From: Stercorarius parasiticus
Taxonomy: Eukaryota; Chordata; Aves; Charadriiformes; Stercorariidae
Length of the DNA stretch: 64,000 nucleotides
Assembly: GCA_013396915.1 (NCBI GenBank)
Contig: VWZL01000298.1
Coordinates: 782,695 to 846,694, forward strand
Direction of reading: 5' to 3'
The translations under genes and the position numbers were made by a program. Of this stretch, positions 51,802-62,852 are shown one piece after another. Position 1 is the stretch's first letter. Every line of letters starts with the position of its first letter. The notes below the pieces were generated by a model that was not told where the DNA came from, ran no database searches, and saw only the letters and a list, made by a program, of their open reading frames with translations.

Positions 51802-53123
51802 TGTCAGACAGAAAAAAGCAGCCAGTTTCAGATAATTTTTCTAGAGTAGGTCATAGCCTGCTTCCACCCTTTCAATGCTTCAGGAGGTAATGAACAAGAT
51901 AAAAGCAGGATATTTTCTTCATCTCTCAACTAAGCTGTATTTTATGAATCTCCTGTGATTTTCTGAGAAGACCTTTTATTATTTCCCTATAATAATACAT
52001 TATTATAATTATTATGATGATAATATTCTTCCCTATAACTGTCTTGCTGTGCTGATTTTTCCAGTGAAAACAAATTCTGCAGACACAATTTGCTTCAGTT
52101 CATGGAGTGAGGAATAGGACTTCATAGGCATTAAGAAGGCTTATTGTTTAGGTGTAGTACAAACTAATTAATAGTCTTTAGCCTGTGATGAATAGTCTAG
52201 AAAAGAATATCCACGCACATTTTAGGAAGTGGAAAAATACTCACAGTACTGTTTCACATACAGTTCTTGATTAGATTTTTAAATTAATGTTTGTATTTGC
52301 TTTCTTTTGTAATCTCAGTAGTATCTTGGTATTAATAAATAGATAGAAATAAAAAAGTTAATAGATAACATAAGGTACTCCTTTAAATTTGCAGAACTTC
52401 TGGGCCCTGCATCAGCAAATTAAAGACACTGAAGTTAGAACTGTTATTACTGTTTCTTCATAAAGATAAGATGTGTCATACTCTTATACCTGTAAGGACC
52501 TTAGTGATTATTTTTTTTAAGAGTTCATTGTGAAATGGTTCTATTTGCACACTGTCATTGTATGGCTGTGTGTATATTGCGATAGTCTACTCTTTAAGGC
52601 ATGTACGGTTTTACAATGATACTTACTCAGGTGCTGAGTAGGAATACCTGTGTCTCAGGCAAGGGGGAGAGATGGAGACTGTAGAGGGGAGGGAAAAAAT
52701 CCAAAATTAATTTAATGCACAGTTGTCCAAAATCCATGTTTGTAAGTGAACAAAACTGGTCAAGAGCTCTGGATTTGCCTTTTTTTTTTCTCAATTTTGC
52801 TTCACACAATTATCAAAGGGACTAATGTATGCAAAAAAATGCAATGCGTGCAGTTATTGATAGAGGTTTTCAGGAATGTGAAGGTACTGAGGTATCAGCC
52901 TTGCAAAGAGTTGATATACAAAAAAACCTCTCTCATCTAAAAGAAAAATAAAATGCAGGCGTCCATCTTTTTCTGGCTTGTCTGCCGGTGACTAAGATCC
53001 TCTGCTTTTGTCTTCGAAGTGTGAATATATTTCTACCTTTAAATAAGTTTTGGGGGTTTTTTGTTTGTTTTTTTTTTTTTTTTAAATGGTCTCAAATGTA
53101 TTTTTTTTTCTATACTGGCTTAG

Positions 53124-53253
53124 GAACACATGCAAACCCATCAGGCTGGACCTTCACTGAGTTCCCAGAAGCCCAGAGTGTTTAAGTGTGATACTTGTGA
53201 AAAAGCTTTTGCTAAGCCAAGTCAGCTGGAGAGACATAGTCGCATTCACACAG
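53124..53253 (+). CDS. ZNF236: ZNF236 exon: end of finger 22, finger 23
   Basis: Opens [20 protein letters not shown], finishing finger 22, then finger 23 ([21 protein letters not shown]), ending in Gly of HTG (phase 1; donor GTAACC). Residues 1578-1620. Finger 23 matches finger 1 (QKPSQLTRH), and the intron after it falls at the same codon and phase as the intron after finger 1. Confidence 0.96.
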
Positions 53254-55420
53254 GTAACCCCAGAAATTATTTTTACCTCACAAGATTTCCTCGTTAATAT
53301 GTATGGGGTTTATATTTGGAGTCCTTGCTCATGGTTTCAGGTAACTGTATTTGAATATCAATTTAAGCTTTAAAAAAAAAAACCAAATGTCTATCTAACC
53401 CAAAGAATTTAGAAATTAAAATGAGAAACAGCAGTTGAAATCTCAAACTGAGGTGTTTTGTTTAAAGCCAGAACATCATTCTTCCTGGTGTGACTGAGCG
53501 TCTCTGTATTTTGGGTCTGGCAGTACTGCAACGGTAATGTGAATGCATGAGCTTGTATCTAAAAGTTTGTCAGTGTGCAATGCCTCGTTGTCATTGAGTT
53601 ACTTACTCAGTTCATCTGTTTCTAACGCTAGTACTTTTAATTTGTTGTGTTCTTTTCTGTGTAATTATTTTTTTCAACTGTTACTCCATAAAAAGACTAT
53701 ACTGACTTCTCCGAGGGAGCACACGTTTTCTGTGATAAAAGTGCTTTTCAGGTTACAGCTTCTGCTCTGCTACAAGTTGAAAGTTGTACATAGGATAGCT
53801 GAGCTGCTTCCCCTTCACCACCTGTATCTTAAGAACAGGGTTCTTAAGAACAGGGTTCTTAAGATCACCATTTCTAAATACAGGAGTCAGTTCTCCAAAA
53901 CAGCGTCTCTCTTTTTCATACCACTGCTAATGAAGAGCTGTCATGGCTGCTAGAGTTAAAAAGGACAGGGGAAAGTTACCTGTATTGCCACTAAGCTGGA
54001 GGGGACCAAGGAATTTGACTGGATGTGCTATAGAAAAAGACGACTCCCAAAACAGGATAGCTCTGTTTCAGTGGAGTCAGCCAGAGCTTTCTCTTTCCTC
54101 AATATCAGTTTCTGTTGCTAATGTAATAAACTGATTCGCTTTCCTAAAGGTATGATCCTCGTCTGTGAGAAAGTGTTCATGATTTTTATCTCGATTATCT
54201 CATTTTTGATGATTTCCAATGGGTAATACTTACTGAATCAGTGGCCAGAAGGAAAACACATTATTTCTCTGTATAGCTCTAAATATCCTGTACATTCAGA
54301 TTTATTGGTGAAGAGCAGTTTGGAAAAACATTGCCGAAATTAGAGGGAAGCAGATGCTTCCAGTTCTACCAAAAAGCCATGTGGTAATCCATTACACAAC
54401 ACTAAAAAAGCAGTTCATCTTAACAGAATAAAAAACCCGTAGTCAAAAGTATCTGAGGAAACCTAGATCCACTTCAAACTAGTGAAATAATTGTTAACAA
54501 AAATAGAAAGAACGCTTCTGTGCTTTAAAGGACCTTTTATTGATTGTCTGAGAAGTTGGGTTTAGCATGGAAGCTACAATGGGTCTAGTAGGGAACCTAC
54601 AATGCATGTGGGGACACTGACATACAGATAATGAAGAAAAAGAGAAATTGTTCCTTTAATGAAAATTGTGGAAAAGTACTCATATTCCCACTTGTGCTTT
54701 ATTGTGCTAACTAATAGCAAATTATATTTGTTAGTTCAGAAAGTACTTCTAGAATTCCTTAATGACATACAGCATCATGTCTTGTGTTGATGTCAGAGGC
54801 TGTAGTGTTGAAGCAAAGGTCTGGTTTTGCAAAATAGGTATTTTGAATATTTTAAGTACTTTCGTAATGAATGTTTTTGGGTTTATATTTAGAATTTAGT
54901 AGTATTCTGGCAGATTTGGAAGAATATGCCTGCTTCGGTAAGATATGGGAATCACTAGTAGCTCTTGGCATAGGAGGCCACAGGTCCCATGTAGAATTCT
55001 CAGAGCTTTGTTTTTAACATGTCTGACTTCCAAGTTTCTTACAGACATCGGCTTTGTTAATTCTAGAAAATTGCTTTATCTACATTATTTGTGAATGTAA
55101 AATGGTGATGGTTCCCTTGAGTACAGAAAAGTCAAACTGGTAAACTGATTTTGTACATGTCTATTAAATAATGCACTTAGATAAAAAATCAGATAGGAAA
55201 GATAACAGTATCAGTGGCTTAGGACTTATGTAAATATTCTGACATTTAATTTGGGATGTTTTACTGATGATATGGAGCCATAGCGCTGTTTTTGATAAAG
55301 TCTCAAGGATCAAGATCATCTGCTTAATTTCTAGGTCATTTTGATGATTTTTACTGAATTCTGAACTGTATTTTTATGTTGAAATGAGAAATTATTAAAT
55401 ACATTTTTCTCTTTTATAAG
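53254..55420. other. ZNF236 intron
   Basis: About 2.2 kb. Contains the tandem repeat at 53.83 kb. No exon or recognisable repeat family was seen; a 136-codon open frame at 53.54-53.95 kb has no family signature. Confidence 0.65.
53829..53867. repeat. 17-base tandem duplication, palindromic unit
   Basis: CTTAAGAACAGGGTT occurs twice in tandem, followed by a third CTTAAGA. The unit contains CTTAAG and the GTTCTTAAGAAC palindrome. Confidence 0.85.
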
Positions 55421-55597
55421 GGGAACGGCCATTTCAGTGTACGCTATGTGAAAAGGCTTTTAACCAGAAGAGTGCTCTTCAAGTCCACATGAAAAAGCAC
55501 ACAGGAGAGAGGCCTTATAAATGTGACTACTGTGCAATGGGATTTACACAGAAAAGCAATATGAAACTGCATATGAAACGGGCTCATGGTTACACTG
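55421..55597 (+). CDS. ZNF236: ZNF236 exon: fingers 24 and 25
   Basis: Completes HTGERPFQ and encodes [21 protein letters not shown] and [22 protein letters not shown] (H-x4-H), joined by TGERPY. Residues 1621-1679. Phase 1 at both ends; donor GTATGT. These are the last fingers. They mirror fingers 2 and 3 ([18 protein letters not shown]). The next exon adds only the acidic tail. Confidence 0.97.
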
Positions 55598-55642
55598 GTA
55601 TGTAGCTTAAACGATAGTAGTTGTGAGTGCAGAAAGCTGTAT

Positions 55643-56506
55643 AGAATCATAGAATCTTCATGGTTGGAAAGGACCTTTGAGATAGAGTCCAACCATACAC
55701 ACACACAAAAAAAAAGAACAACCCTACAATCTCTGACACTAGAGCATGCCTTGAAGTGCCAAATCTACACGTTTCTTAAATACCTCTAGGGATGGTGACT
55801 CAGCCACCTCCCTGGGCAGGCTGTTCCAGTGCCTGACCACTCTTNNNNNNNNNNNNNNNNNNNNNNNNNNNNNNNNNNNNNNNNNNNNNNNNNNNNNNNN
55901 NNNNNNNNNNNNNNNNNNNNNNNNNNNNNNNNNNNNNNNNNNNNNNNNNNNNNNNNNNNNNNNNNNNNNNNNNNNNNNNNNNNNNNGGCAGCTTTCTAGC
56001 CACTCTTCCCCAAGCCTGTAGCGTTGCTTGGGGTTGTTGTGACCGAAATGCAGGACACGGCACTTGGCCTTATTAAACCTCATGCAGTTGGCCTTGGCCC
56101 ATCGATCCAGCCTGTCCAGGTCCCTCTGTAGAGCCTTCCTACCCTCAGGCAGATCAACACTCTCACCTAGTTTGGTGTCATCTGCGAACTTACTGAGGGT
56201 GCACTCAATCCCCTCATCCAGATTGTTGATAAAGATATTGAATAAAACTGGCCCCAAAACTGAGCCCTGGGGGACACTGCTGGTGACCGGCCGCCAAGAG
56301 GATTTCACCCCATTAATCACAACTCTCTGGGCACGGCCATCCAGCCAGTTTTTGACCCAGTGAAGAGTACACTTGTCTATGCCATGATTCGCCAGCTTCT
56401 CCAGGAGAATGCTGTGGGGGACGGTGTCAAAGGCCTTACCAAAGTCCAGATAGACAATGTCCACAGCCTTCCCCACATCCAGATGGTGGCTCACATGGTC
56501 ATAGAT
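55643..56506 (-). mobile_element. CR1 LINE with well-kept reverse-transcriptase part
   Basis: On the - strand from 56494 a frame of about 170 codons to the gap encodes CR1 reverse transcriptase: [40 protein letters not shown], then the catalytic FADDTK motif and [19 protein letters not shown]. After the gap comes the C-terminal [20 protein letters not shown] and the 3' end (complement of AATCATAGAATC). It is 5'-truncated and lacks the endonuclease, so it cannot move on its own. It looks younger than the 45-48 kb copy. Confidence 0.95.
55845..55986. other. Assembly gap (142 N)
   Basis: A run of N inside the CR1 copy. From the usual CR1 layout, the protein stretch between WLES and HWNSLPRE should be much longer than 47 codons. 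The N count is therefore probably not a true size, unless the copy has an internal deletion. Confidence 0.99.
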
Positions 56507-56891
56507 GCTTTACTAGGAAAGCACAAAACATTTCCCTTAAGTTATTGAGGAATTAGGCACTAATAGCCAAAGACCAGAGTTGGTGAGCTGTTGATTACAG
56601 GCAACCCAAAAAACTGGTTGAAACAGAGATTGGTTACTGCTTATGGTTCCTTCTTTTCGATGTGGAGCTCTGCAGTACAGAAGTACAAAGTTCACAAGCT
56701 ATTACAGGAAAACAATTATATTAGATTTTTTTTAATTTTTCAAAGACTGTCTAATGAATTTATAGAATCTGAAATGGCTGTGTAAAACCTTGCCCAGCAT
56801 GATTCTTTTATTCCCAAGTGCTGTATTTGCGTTTTTCTTACACTGTACATGAAATCAGACTCACTTGTCTTTTTCTCTTGTACTTTGGTAG

Positions 56892-57019
56892 GTCCTGTAC
56901 AAGAGCCTGCTAGTCATCAAGAACAAGAAGGGGAAGATATTAGTCGTGCTCTGAATTTAGAAGAAGTGGTACAAGAGTCTTCAAATGAATGGCAAACTAT
57001 AGGCAATGTTTTTCGATGA
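56892..57019 (+). CDS. ZNF236: ZNF236 last coding exon: acidic tail and stop
   Basis: Encodes PVQEPASHQEQEGEDIS, then RALNLEEVVQESSNEW, and ends VFR before TGA at 57017-57019. The human tail, as remembered, has LHLEEVVQE and ends in THVF, so this copy has one extra residue at the end. Residues 1680-1721. Entry is in phase 1 from the exon with fingers 24-25. The tail is acidic and short, without a known domain. Confidence 0.95.
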
Positions 57020-57330
57020 CACCTTAAAATTTGAAAGCTAAAAATGTTTCTGGGACTCGAAATTCTCTAAACAAGTTTTCAGAAAAGTAAAAGATGGATT
57101 TTACAGTTAAAGCTTCAAGCATTGAAAATATTAACAATAGAATAATATATTATAGTTTTTTTAATTATTTACAAAAATTACCTAAAAGAATCATTCTTTT
57201 TTTTAAGCTTGTAGAAAAATATTGGGAAATCATCATTTAATCTGTGCTAAGTTGTCTGTGAATCAATGAACTCAGGTAATACTGTATACAGTTTCATCTT
57301 CGAATTCACAGCCAGTATATCTATTTGAAA

Positions 57331-57336
57331 AATAAA
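57331..57336 (+). promoter_or_regulatory. Poly(A) signal AATAAA, proximal
   Basis: Canonical hexamer about 310 bases after the ZNF236 stop, in an AT-rich setting with T-rich text further downstream. Confidence 0.55.
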
Positions 57337-57593
57337 CTGGAACTTTATATCAGAATAGAATGATTCCCGTTTTTAAAGGAGGTGAAGAGTAACTTTGTGG
57401 GAAAACTATGAAACTGTCAGTCAGCTTTCTTTTTTTATGTGTTTAAAGAAATAATTGAGGTTGGAAACAATGTTACAGAGTAGATGCATGCAGTATATAA
57501 AATAGTTTGGTTTTTTTTTACAAGGCACAGGAGAATGCTGTATTTCTGTTTAAAGCTTTTTTTTTAGTACATTTTGAGAATTTGTTAAAAAAA

Positions 57594-57599
57594 AATAAA
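57594..57599 (+). promoter_or_regulatory. Poly(A) signal AATAAA, middle
   Basis: Canonical hexamer within an A-rich run about 575 bases after the stop; TTTTCTTGAG lies shortly downstream. Confidence 0.5.
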
Positions 57600-58194
57600 A
57601 TGCCATGAACTTATGGCTTTTCTTGAGTTAAACTCTTGAGAGGGAGCACGTTCATTTCCATTCCAACCGCAGAGGCAGTTAGTTGTTAGTTTTTTCATTA
57701 AAAGTCTGAGATTTTAAACTCAGCAGTAATTATTTAAAGAGAATCCAAACTAGAAGAGGTTCCAATGAAAGCCTCTTCTTCTATGTTTGCTGTATTGGAT
57801 CAGCAGGTACATATCTCAGCATCTGTGGAAAACACAGCCATATACTAAACCTGGGAAGAAAACATACAATTTTGTGTTAGCAGTGAGAAAGTTAGATGCA
57901 CACTAGGTCACCTATATTATACAGTGTTCCTCAGTGCTGTAAACAGTTATCATTTCAAATCTGTAAATTGCTCATTATTTGCTTTGTGAATTTTGGAAAT
58001 GTTACTTTTATTTGTTGTTGTTTAAGTCATTGTTTCAGCAAAACTACCTGGTTGACTTAAGTAATGCTTTGAAAGGTGCCACTTGTTAAGTATATTCATA
58101 ACAAAGAAACACTGGAGTAAAAACATAGTCATCTTTTAGACATTCCAAAGACAGAAGCTCTTTCCTTATTTTTACCGTGTTCTTTTGAATTTTA

Positions 58195-58256
58195 TTTATA
58201 TGTTACATATATATAGATATATATATGTGTGCTTGTATGTATATATATATATTTAA
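58195..58256. repeat. (TA)n-rich microsatellite
   Basis: Alternating TA with occasional G or C. Inside the ZNF236 3' UTR if the distal poly(A) site is used. Confidence 0.8.
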
Positions 58257-58785
58257 AGTTATATGAGCCTCTGTGTGGCTGATCAGTATATTTTGTAAAT
58301 ACTAATCCCAGTTGCAGGAAGTTCATCTTTTTGGTTTGCCGCAAGTACTTCTAGGTCAGTGGTGGATTTGTTGTACTATAATACAGAGCTGGATTTTAAT
58401 TTACCTTCTGAAAAATAATTGCTCTCAGATCCAAAAAGCCCTTTTCTGTAAATATTGTCTATACTTTGTCTATGATACAAACTAGTTATTTCAGATGGCT
58501 GAAGCAAGAAATCACTGTTGGTTTTGATAGGGCATATTTTAATTCTTTTGTTAACTTTTTGGCATATGTATATAAGTAATATAGTTGGTGACATGAAAAT
58601 AACACTTTTGTTATGTGGAATATTTAATTCAAAAACATGTTAAATAATATTACTTTTTTCCAAATTGTGTTTCCTGTATTTTTTAAGCATTTGATTCTGG
58701 GTTCTAGGAAATTCTAAAAACTGTATTTACCAGAAGTGCATGTCTCAATACATACTATATGTAAAAAATGTATGTGAAGTTGTTC

Positions 58786-58822
58786 CAGCAGTGCCTTTCC
58801 TTCCAGAGTGCCTTTCCTTCGA
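58786..58822. repeat. Short tandem duplication
   Basis: AGTGCCTTTCCTTC occurs twice with the spacer CAG (once followed by CAG and once by GAG). Confidence 0.8.
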
Positions 58823-59986
58823 GACACCCTATTAGTTTCAGCTGTTTAAAAAAGATGTTGTGTTTTACAGTTGTCTGAAGGCATACTGGCCCCATGGCAT
58901 CGCGCCCTGTTTATCTGTAATAATATAGTAAAATGGGCTGTGTTGCCTGTACCGTGTATAAAACCTCTTTCCCTCCTCTTTCAGAGAACACTGTATAAGC
59001 GCACAGCAGAATTTGTTGATTTGCTGCGTAGCAGGATGACGCTTCCCAGAGGTTGACAAATACAGTTTGACAGAAGGTGATTTATAGCTAGTCACATCCA
59101 GATGCAAATCCATCCTTCAGAATGGGAACGTGATTCCTGACTGCTTGAAAAGCGCTCAGTCTGCTCTAGCTGTGATTGCTTTGCCAGCAAGTAAGAACCA
59201 GTAGTGCTTGATACTTGGTGAGCATGGGCTAAAAGCACGTCTCGTGAGTAAAAAGATGCCGTTTTTAAATGGTCACTTCTCAGAGTGTTATGTCTTGATT
59301 AGAGGCAATGAGCTTGTGTTCCAAGTCTTGGAAGTGTTAAATAAGCACTGTGAGTTATGGATTCACCTGTCATTTTTCCTGAATTCGGTTTGCTACTCCT
59401 CCAGCACTTGGAGTCCTGTCAGTTACAGTAAATAGAATTCTAAAAAACTTCTTTGTATCATGGTATTTGATTTGCTTCCCTGCATCCTCCTCCCTCTTGA
59501 ACTTCGAGAATTCACTCGAGTATCCTGGCACAGAGGCTTTCATAGCCCAGATTGCTTGGTAAGATTGGGTCGGAGAATTTCGAAGCAGTGTATCTGACTT
59601 TCAGCACAAATACAGACACTGTAACCAATATGTTGGTATTGTCAAAAGCAATGTTGAAGTAGATGCGTTTTTTAGGAGGCAGACAGAATTCTTGTTCTAA
59701 GGCCTGTTTGAAGAGTCACATTGTACAGTGGGTAAGTGAATGGCACGTAGGAATGCCTCTCTTCTTTCTCGTTGGATGCAGTAGTAAGCCTAGACTAGCT
59801 TCAGGCCTTTTGGCTTGTGTCTGCTCAAGTATTTCTTTTGGTTTATGTCCGTTCCTTCAGTACAAGAAATGACACACGCCCAGCACTGGTTGTGCATTCT
59901 TATTTCAGGGACAATCATTTTCTTACAAGTCACATGGCCATTTAAACTGCTGTTTTTCAGTAAAACTACTAGTGAGTAATTAAAAG

Positions 59987-59992
59987 AATAAA
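59987..59992 (+). promoter_or_regulatory. Poly(A) signal AATAAA, distal candidate
   Basis: Canonical hexamer about 3 kb after the ZNF236 stop and about 0.6 kb before the likely MBP end. Usage is unproven. Confidence 0.35.
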
Positions 59993-60012
59993 TTTCAGTC
60001 TAAGTTTTAGCC

Positions 60013-60582
60013 TCTCTTGAGAGACTTGTGTTGCTAAAATACTACTTTAAAGTGCCATACCTTTTCTTCCTGTAGGAAGTAAATCCAAAAAAGCCACTTC
60101 CAGCCTCTGGAAAAGCTGACTGAGGAGAGAACAGTGATGAAGGCAAGGGAGAAGCTTTGGATAAGTTCTGTCTTTTTTTTTACCTTAAATATTCTTTCCC
60201 ATTTTTGAAGGCTGCTTTAAAAAACAACTTGATTTTCACATACCCTGTTCAAAGAAGATACTTTGTGCTGTACTTGTTAGTGGAGGGCGGGATTTCATTG
60301 CCTGTATATCGGCCTTTTATGCCTTGCAATATCCCCCTGGCCTTTAGCTGCCACTCCGCAGAGACACTGGCCTCCCATAGATCCTATGTCATATTGTCAG
60401 CCTTGTGGGCCATGCTGAGTCACCAGCGATGTCACTAGGAGCCTGTGTGCAGGCAAGTGGGTGCTGGGTCCCAAAGTGTAATTTTCTAGTATCTGAACAT
60501 TAGTCAAAAATTGTGGACAAAAAAAACAACCACAGAACTTCATATATATGATCTCCGTTGTAAAAGACAAAACTGGTCCAAG
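60013..60582. other. Spacer between convergent ZNF236 and MBP
   Basis: No exon, repeat family or RNA gene recognised. If ZNF236 ends at a proximal signal the spacer is about 3 kb instead. Confidence 0.5.
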
Positions 60583-62330
60583 TTTCATTTCAAGTTGATT
60601 ACTTTATTTCAATAATGAATATTTTTAAAAGCTGTGTTCCTATAAGAACAAGACGTATTCAAATTAAATCAACTATTACGTTGCAGAGTATACATCTGAA
60701 TGAAGCTACAATAGAAAAATACACATAGCAACCAATGTAGATAATAGAAGATGCAATATGTGTGTGTATGCTTAATAATTTTGGTGGTTTTGTTTTCTTT
60801 AGTGTCTATGTATTTTCTATCCTCTCATCTTTCATTGCTTCATATTAATGGACACCGATTTAAACCTACAATAGATTTAGATGTGAAATGCAATTAAGGT
60901 ACATATTTATAGGTAACTTTTACTGGGCACTTATTAGGAATGCAGTTTCAACCTGGGAAGCATTAACTGTAGTCTACAATGCATAGGCCTAAAACTAGAA
61001 AAATAAAATAATTAATCAGACACTTAGATGACAGCTTGAAGAAATGTAAGTTTAAGTAATAAAACAGTGCAATTCAGAAGAGCCTTTTCCCTAAGTGTGG
61101 TTGGAAATACCATTGCCACACATTCGTTTTAGTAATTTATAAAAGATTAATATCGAAATCTAACTCGGCTATGATTTATTTCTATAAGGCAACTACAGTA
61201 CAACAGTTAAATGTTCACAGTAGTTTACTATGAGTTTGCTTTGGTGCACTGCCCTTAATAGGCAGCCAGGTGTTACTCAGCCAAAAGATGAGCTGATCAA
61301 ATATAACACTGCTGCAATACTAAGAAAGATTTGAAGTTCTGCCGCGAAATGTGCAGGACTATCTGAGATACCAGTACTGAAGGGCTCTCTTTCAGAAATT
61401 AGACTTATTTGTTTATGTATTTATTTACTTGTTTACTGTACTGCAAAGTTAATGCTCTTGCAGCAGAGTTTGTGTGAAGCACCAGTGACGTCCAGTGGTC
61501 ACTTGTGCGATCTTAGATGTTTCTTCTCTGGGAATATCCCTTGTTTCTTAACATTAGTCTAACTCAAATTTGAAATCCTCTTTCTCTCCCTCATCTGCTA
61601 TTAATTCTAATGTTTTGGATGCTTTGAGCAATTCATGGTATGGAAAGAATTTCCTTATTACTATTGCTCAGCATCGTATTGATTCTACAACATCTGCCCC
61701 CTCCCACGCTTCACATACCTTGAACTCCCAATGTTTGGTAAACCTTTCCATGACTGCCTAATCCTGTTATGAAAATAAATTATTCTGTGAGTGAGAGAAG
61801 GAAGATTAAAACAAAATTAAAAAAAAAAAAAACCCAAATAAAAAAAAAAGTGTTTGGATAAACAGTCCTTACAACTTCTGCACAAGGTGGAATTTTTTTT
61901 CTTAACAGCAGTGTCTCAGAAATTCATTAACAGCAGTGCTCAGTATCCAAGACATTAGCTCTTTATTTGTAATTCTGATGTTCACTAAAATGAAACCATG
62001 AGACTTGAGCTCAAATTAGGTGCTTGGGAGAAATAATGAAGTCCAGCATACAGTTAGGGCATCCCGAAGAAGAATGAGTAAAGTCAGAGATCCTGTTACT
62101 TCACATAAAATAAGGAATTAACATCTAGTAAAGCTACTTTTTGTGTTCCTTTCATTCAACTGTTGGTCAGGGATTGCCAATAGAAGTTTGTATAATCTAC
62201 TGCATGCAGAACCTAATTGGCATTAAGTAATGGATTGCATCTATCTAGGTAATTGTTGCAGTTGTTATTAATTTTAAGGCAGTTACATTATGAAGCAGAG
62301 TACATGATCCTCAGGTGTCATCTTAGAGCT
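60583..62330 (-). other. MBP: MBP 3' UTR
   Basis: Sequence downstream of the MBP stop on the - strand, ending at the AATAAA whose complement is at 60603. About 1.75 kb, of the order of the mammalian MBP 3' UTR (roughly 1.5 kb). Mammalian MBP mRNA is carried into oligodendrocyte processes by elements here. The classic 11-base A2RE core (GCCAAGGAGCC) was not found by eye. Other AATAAA complements occur at 61173, about 61405, about 61425 and 61959, so shorter forms are possible. Confidence 0.65.
60603..60608 (-). promoter_or_regulatory. MBP poly(A) signal AATAAA
   Basis: On the + strand TTTATT; on the - strand ATTGAAATAAAGTAATC, a canonical signal. Chosen as the end because its distance from the stop fits the known MBP UTR size. 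Confidence 0.6.
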
Positions 62331-62387
62331 TCAGCGCCTAGCAACTGGTGAACCAGACCGCGATCCAGGTCGGGACCCAGAGCCTCC
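62331..62387 (-). CDS. MBP: MBP last coding exon
   Basis: On the - strand an acceptor (TTCCCTCCACAG) is followed by 18 codons and TGA: GGSGSRPGSRSGSPVARR. Mammalian myelin basic protein ends SRSGSPMARR (from memory), and its last exon likewise starts with GG after the KIFKL exon. MBP is a basic, largely disordered protein that compacts the cytoplasmic faces of CNS myelin by binding acidic lipids. This exon has an added GS-R-P-GSR-like repeat compared with mammals, which have GGRDSRSGSP. The name is also supported by its position, convergent with ZNF236. Earlier exons lie beyond the window. Confidence 0.9.
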   Translation of the reverse strand, partial: GGSGSRPGSRSGSPVARR

Positions 62388-62753
62388 CTGTGGAGGGAAG
62401 AGTGGAGTTAAGTTAATTAAAAGGTACTGTATATTTGGGGCTATAAACTGAAAAACATCAATCTTGAGGACAACAAAATTTTAAATAGTAGCTAGTGAAA
62501 ATGGCTTGCAGTGCCCTGCAAGTACATCGCTGAATGTTATTGGAATTTTCACATCGGAGAGATGATTGCTTTTCGTATATTTTCACATAGGATTAATTTA
62601 TTCTCGTTAAATCTCTCATACAGGGTTAGACAGTCTCTCATGAATTATTTGTAACTGCATGTTCTTATTCAAGCCTTCCTAATGAAAGCCATATATTTAC
62701 TTGGACATCTTAGAAATTTTCATTTTTATGGCTATTCCTGAACTGCGTACTTT

Positions 62754-62852
62754 AAAAAAAAAAAAAAAANNAAAAAAAAACAAAAACAAAAAACCCAAAA
62801 CAAAACCAAAAAAACAAAACAAAAAAGCACCCCACCCACCAAAACCAAAAAT
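62754..62852. repeat. Poly-A and A/C-rich low complexity with two N
   Basis: A long A run interrupted by two unresolved bases (62770-62771), followed by A-rich text with CCC and CC interruptions. The run length is probably not resolved in the assembly. Confidence 0.9.

Larger units (their letters stand above)
49200..53123. other. ZNF236 intron
   Basis: Nearly 4 kb. Contains a small old-repeat scrap (49.75 kb), the coding-like decayed tract at 50.16-51.2 kb, a G-rich stretch at 51.73-51.80 kb and T-rich runs near 53060-53110. No ZNF236 exon was seen. Confidence 0.65.
55598..56891. other. ZNF236 last intron, mostly CR1 and a gap
   Basis: About two thirds is an antisense CR1 with an unsequenced stretch. 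About 390 bases after 56505 are ordinary AT-rich DNA. It ends in TCTTGTACTTTGGTAG. Confidence 0.8.
57020..60012 (+). other. ZNF236: ZNF236 3' UTR (extent uncertain)
   Basis: AT-rich sequence after the stop codon, with three AATAAA signals on the + strand (57331, 57594, 59987). The true end cannot be chosen from sequence. The most distal signal would give a UTR of about 3 kb. It contains a (TA)n stretch near 58195-58255 and a short tandem duplication near 58790. Confidence 0.5.

Noticed and set aside
53543..53953. 136-codon open frame on the + strand
   Set aside because: Leu/Ser-rich, spans a tandem repeat, has no splice signals in phase with ZNF236 and no family signature.
56064..56548. + strand frames of 99 and 62 codons
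   Set aside because: They are antisense shadows of the CR1 reverse-transcriptase frame on the - strand.
60583..62330. A2RE mRNA-transport element (GCCAAGGAGCC) in the MBP 3' UTR
   Set aside because: Looked for on the - strand by eye and not found; a diverged form cannot be excluded.
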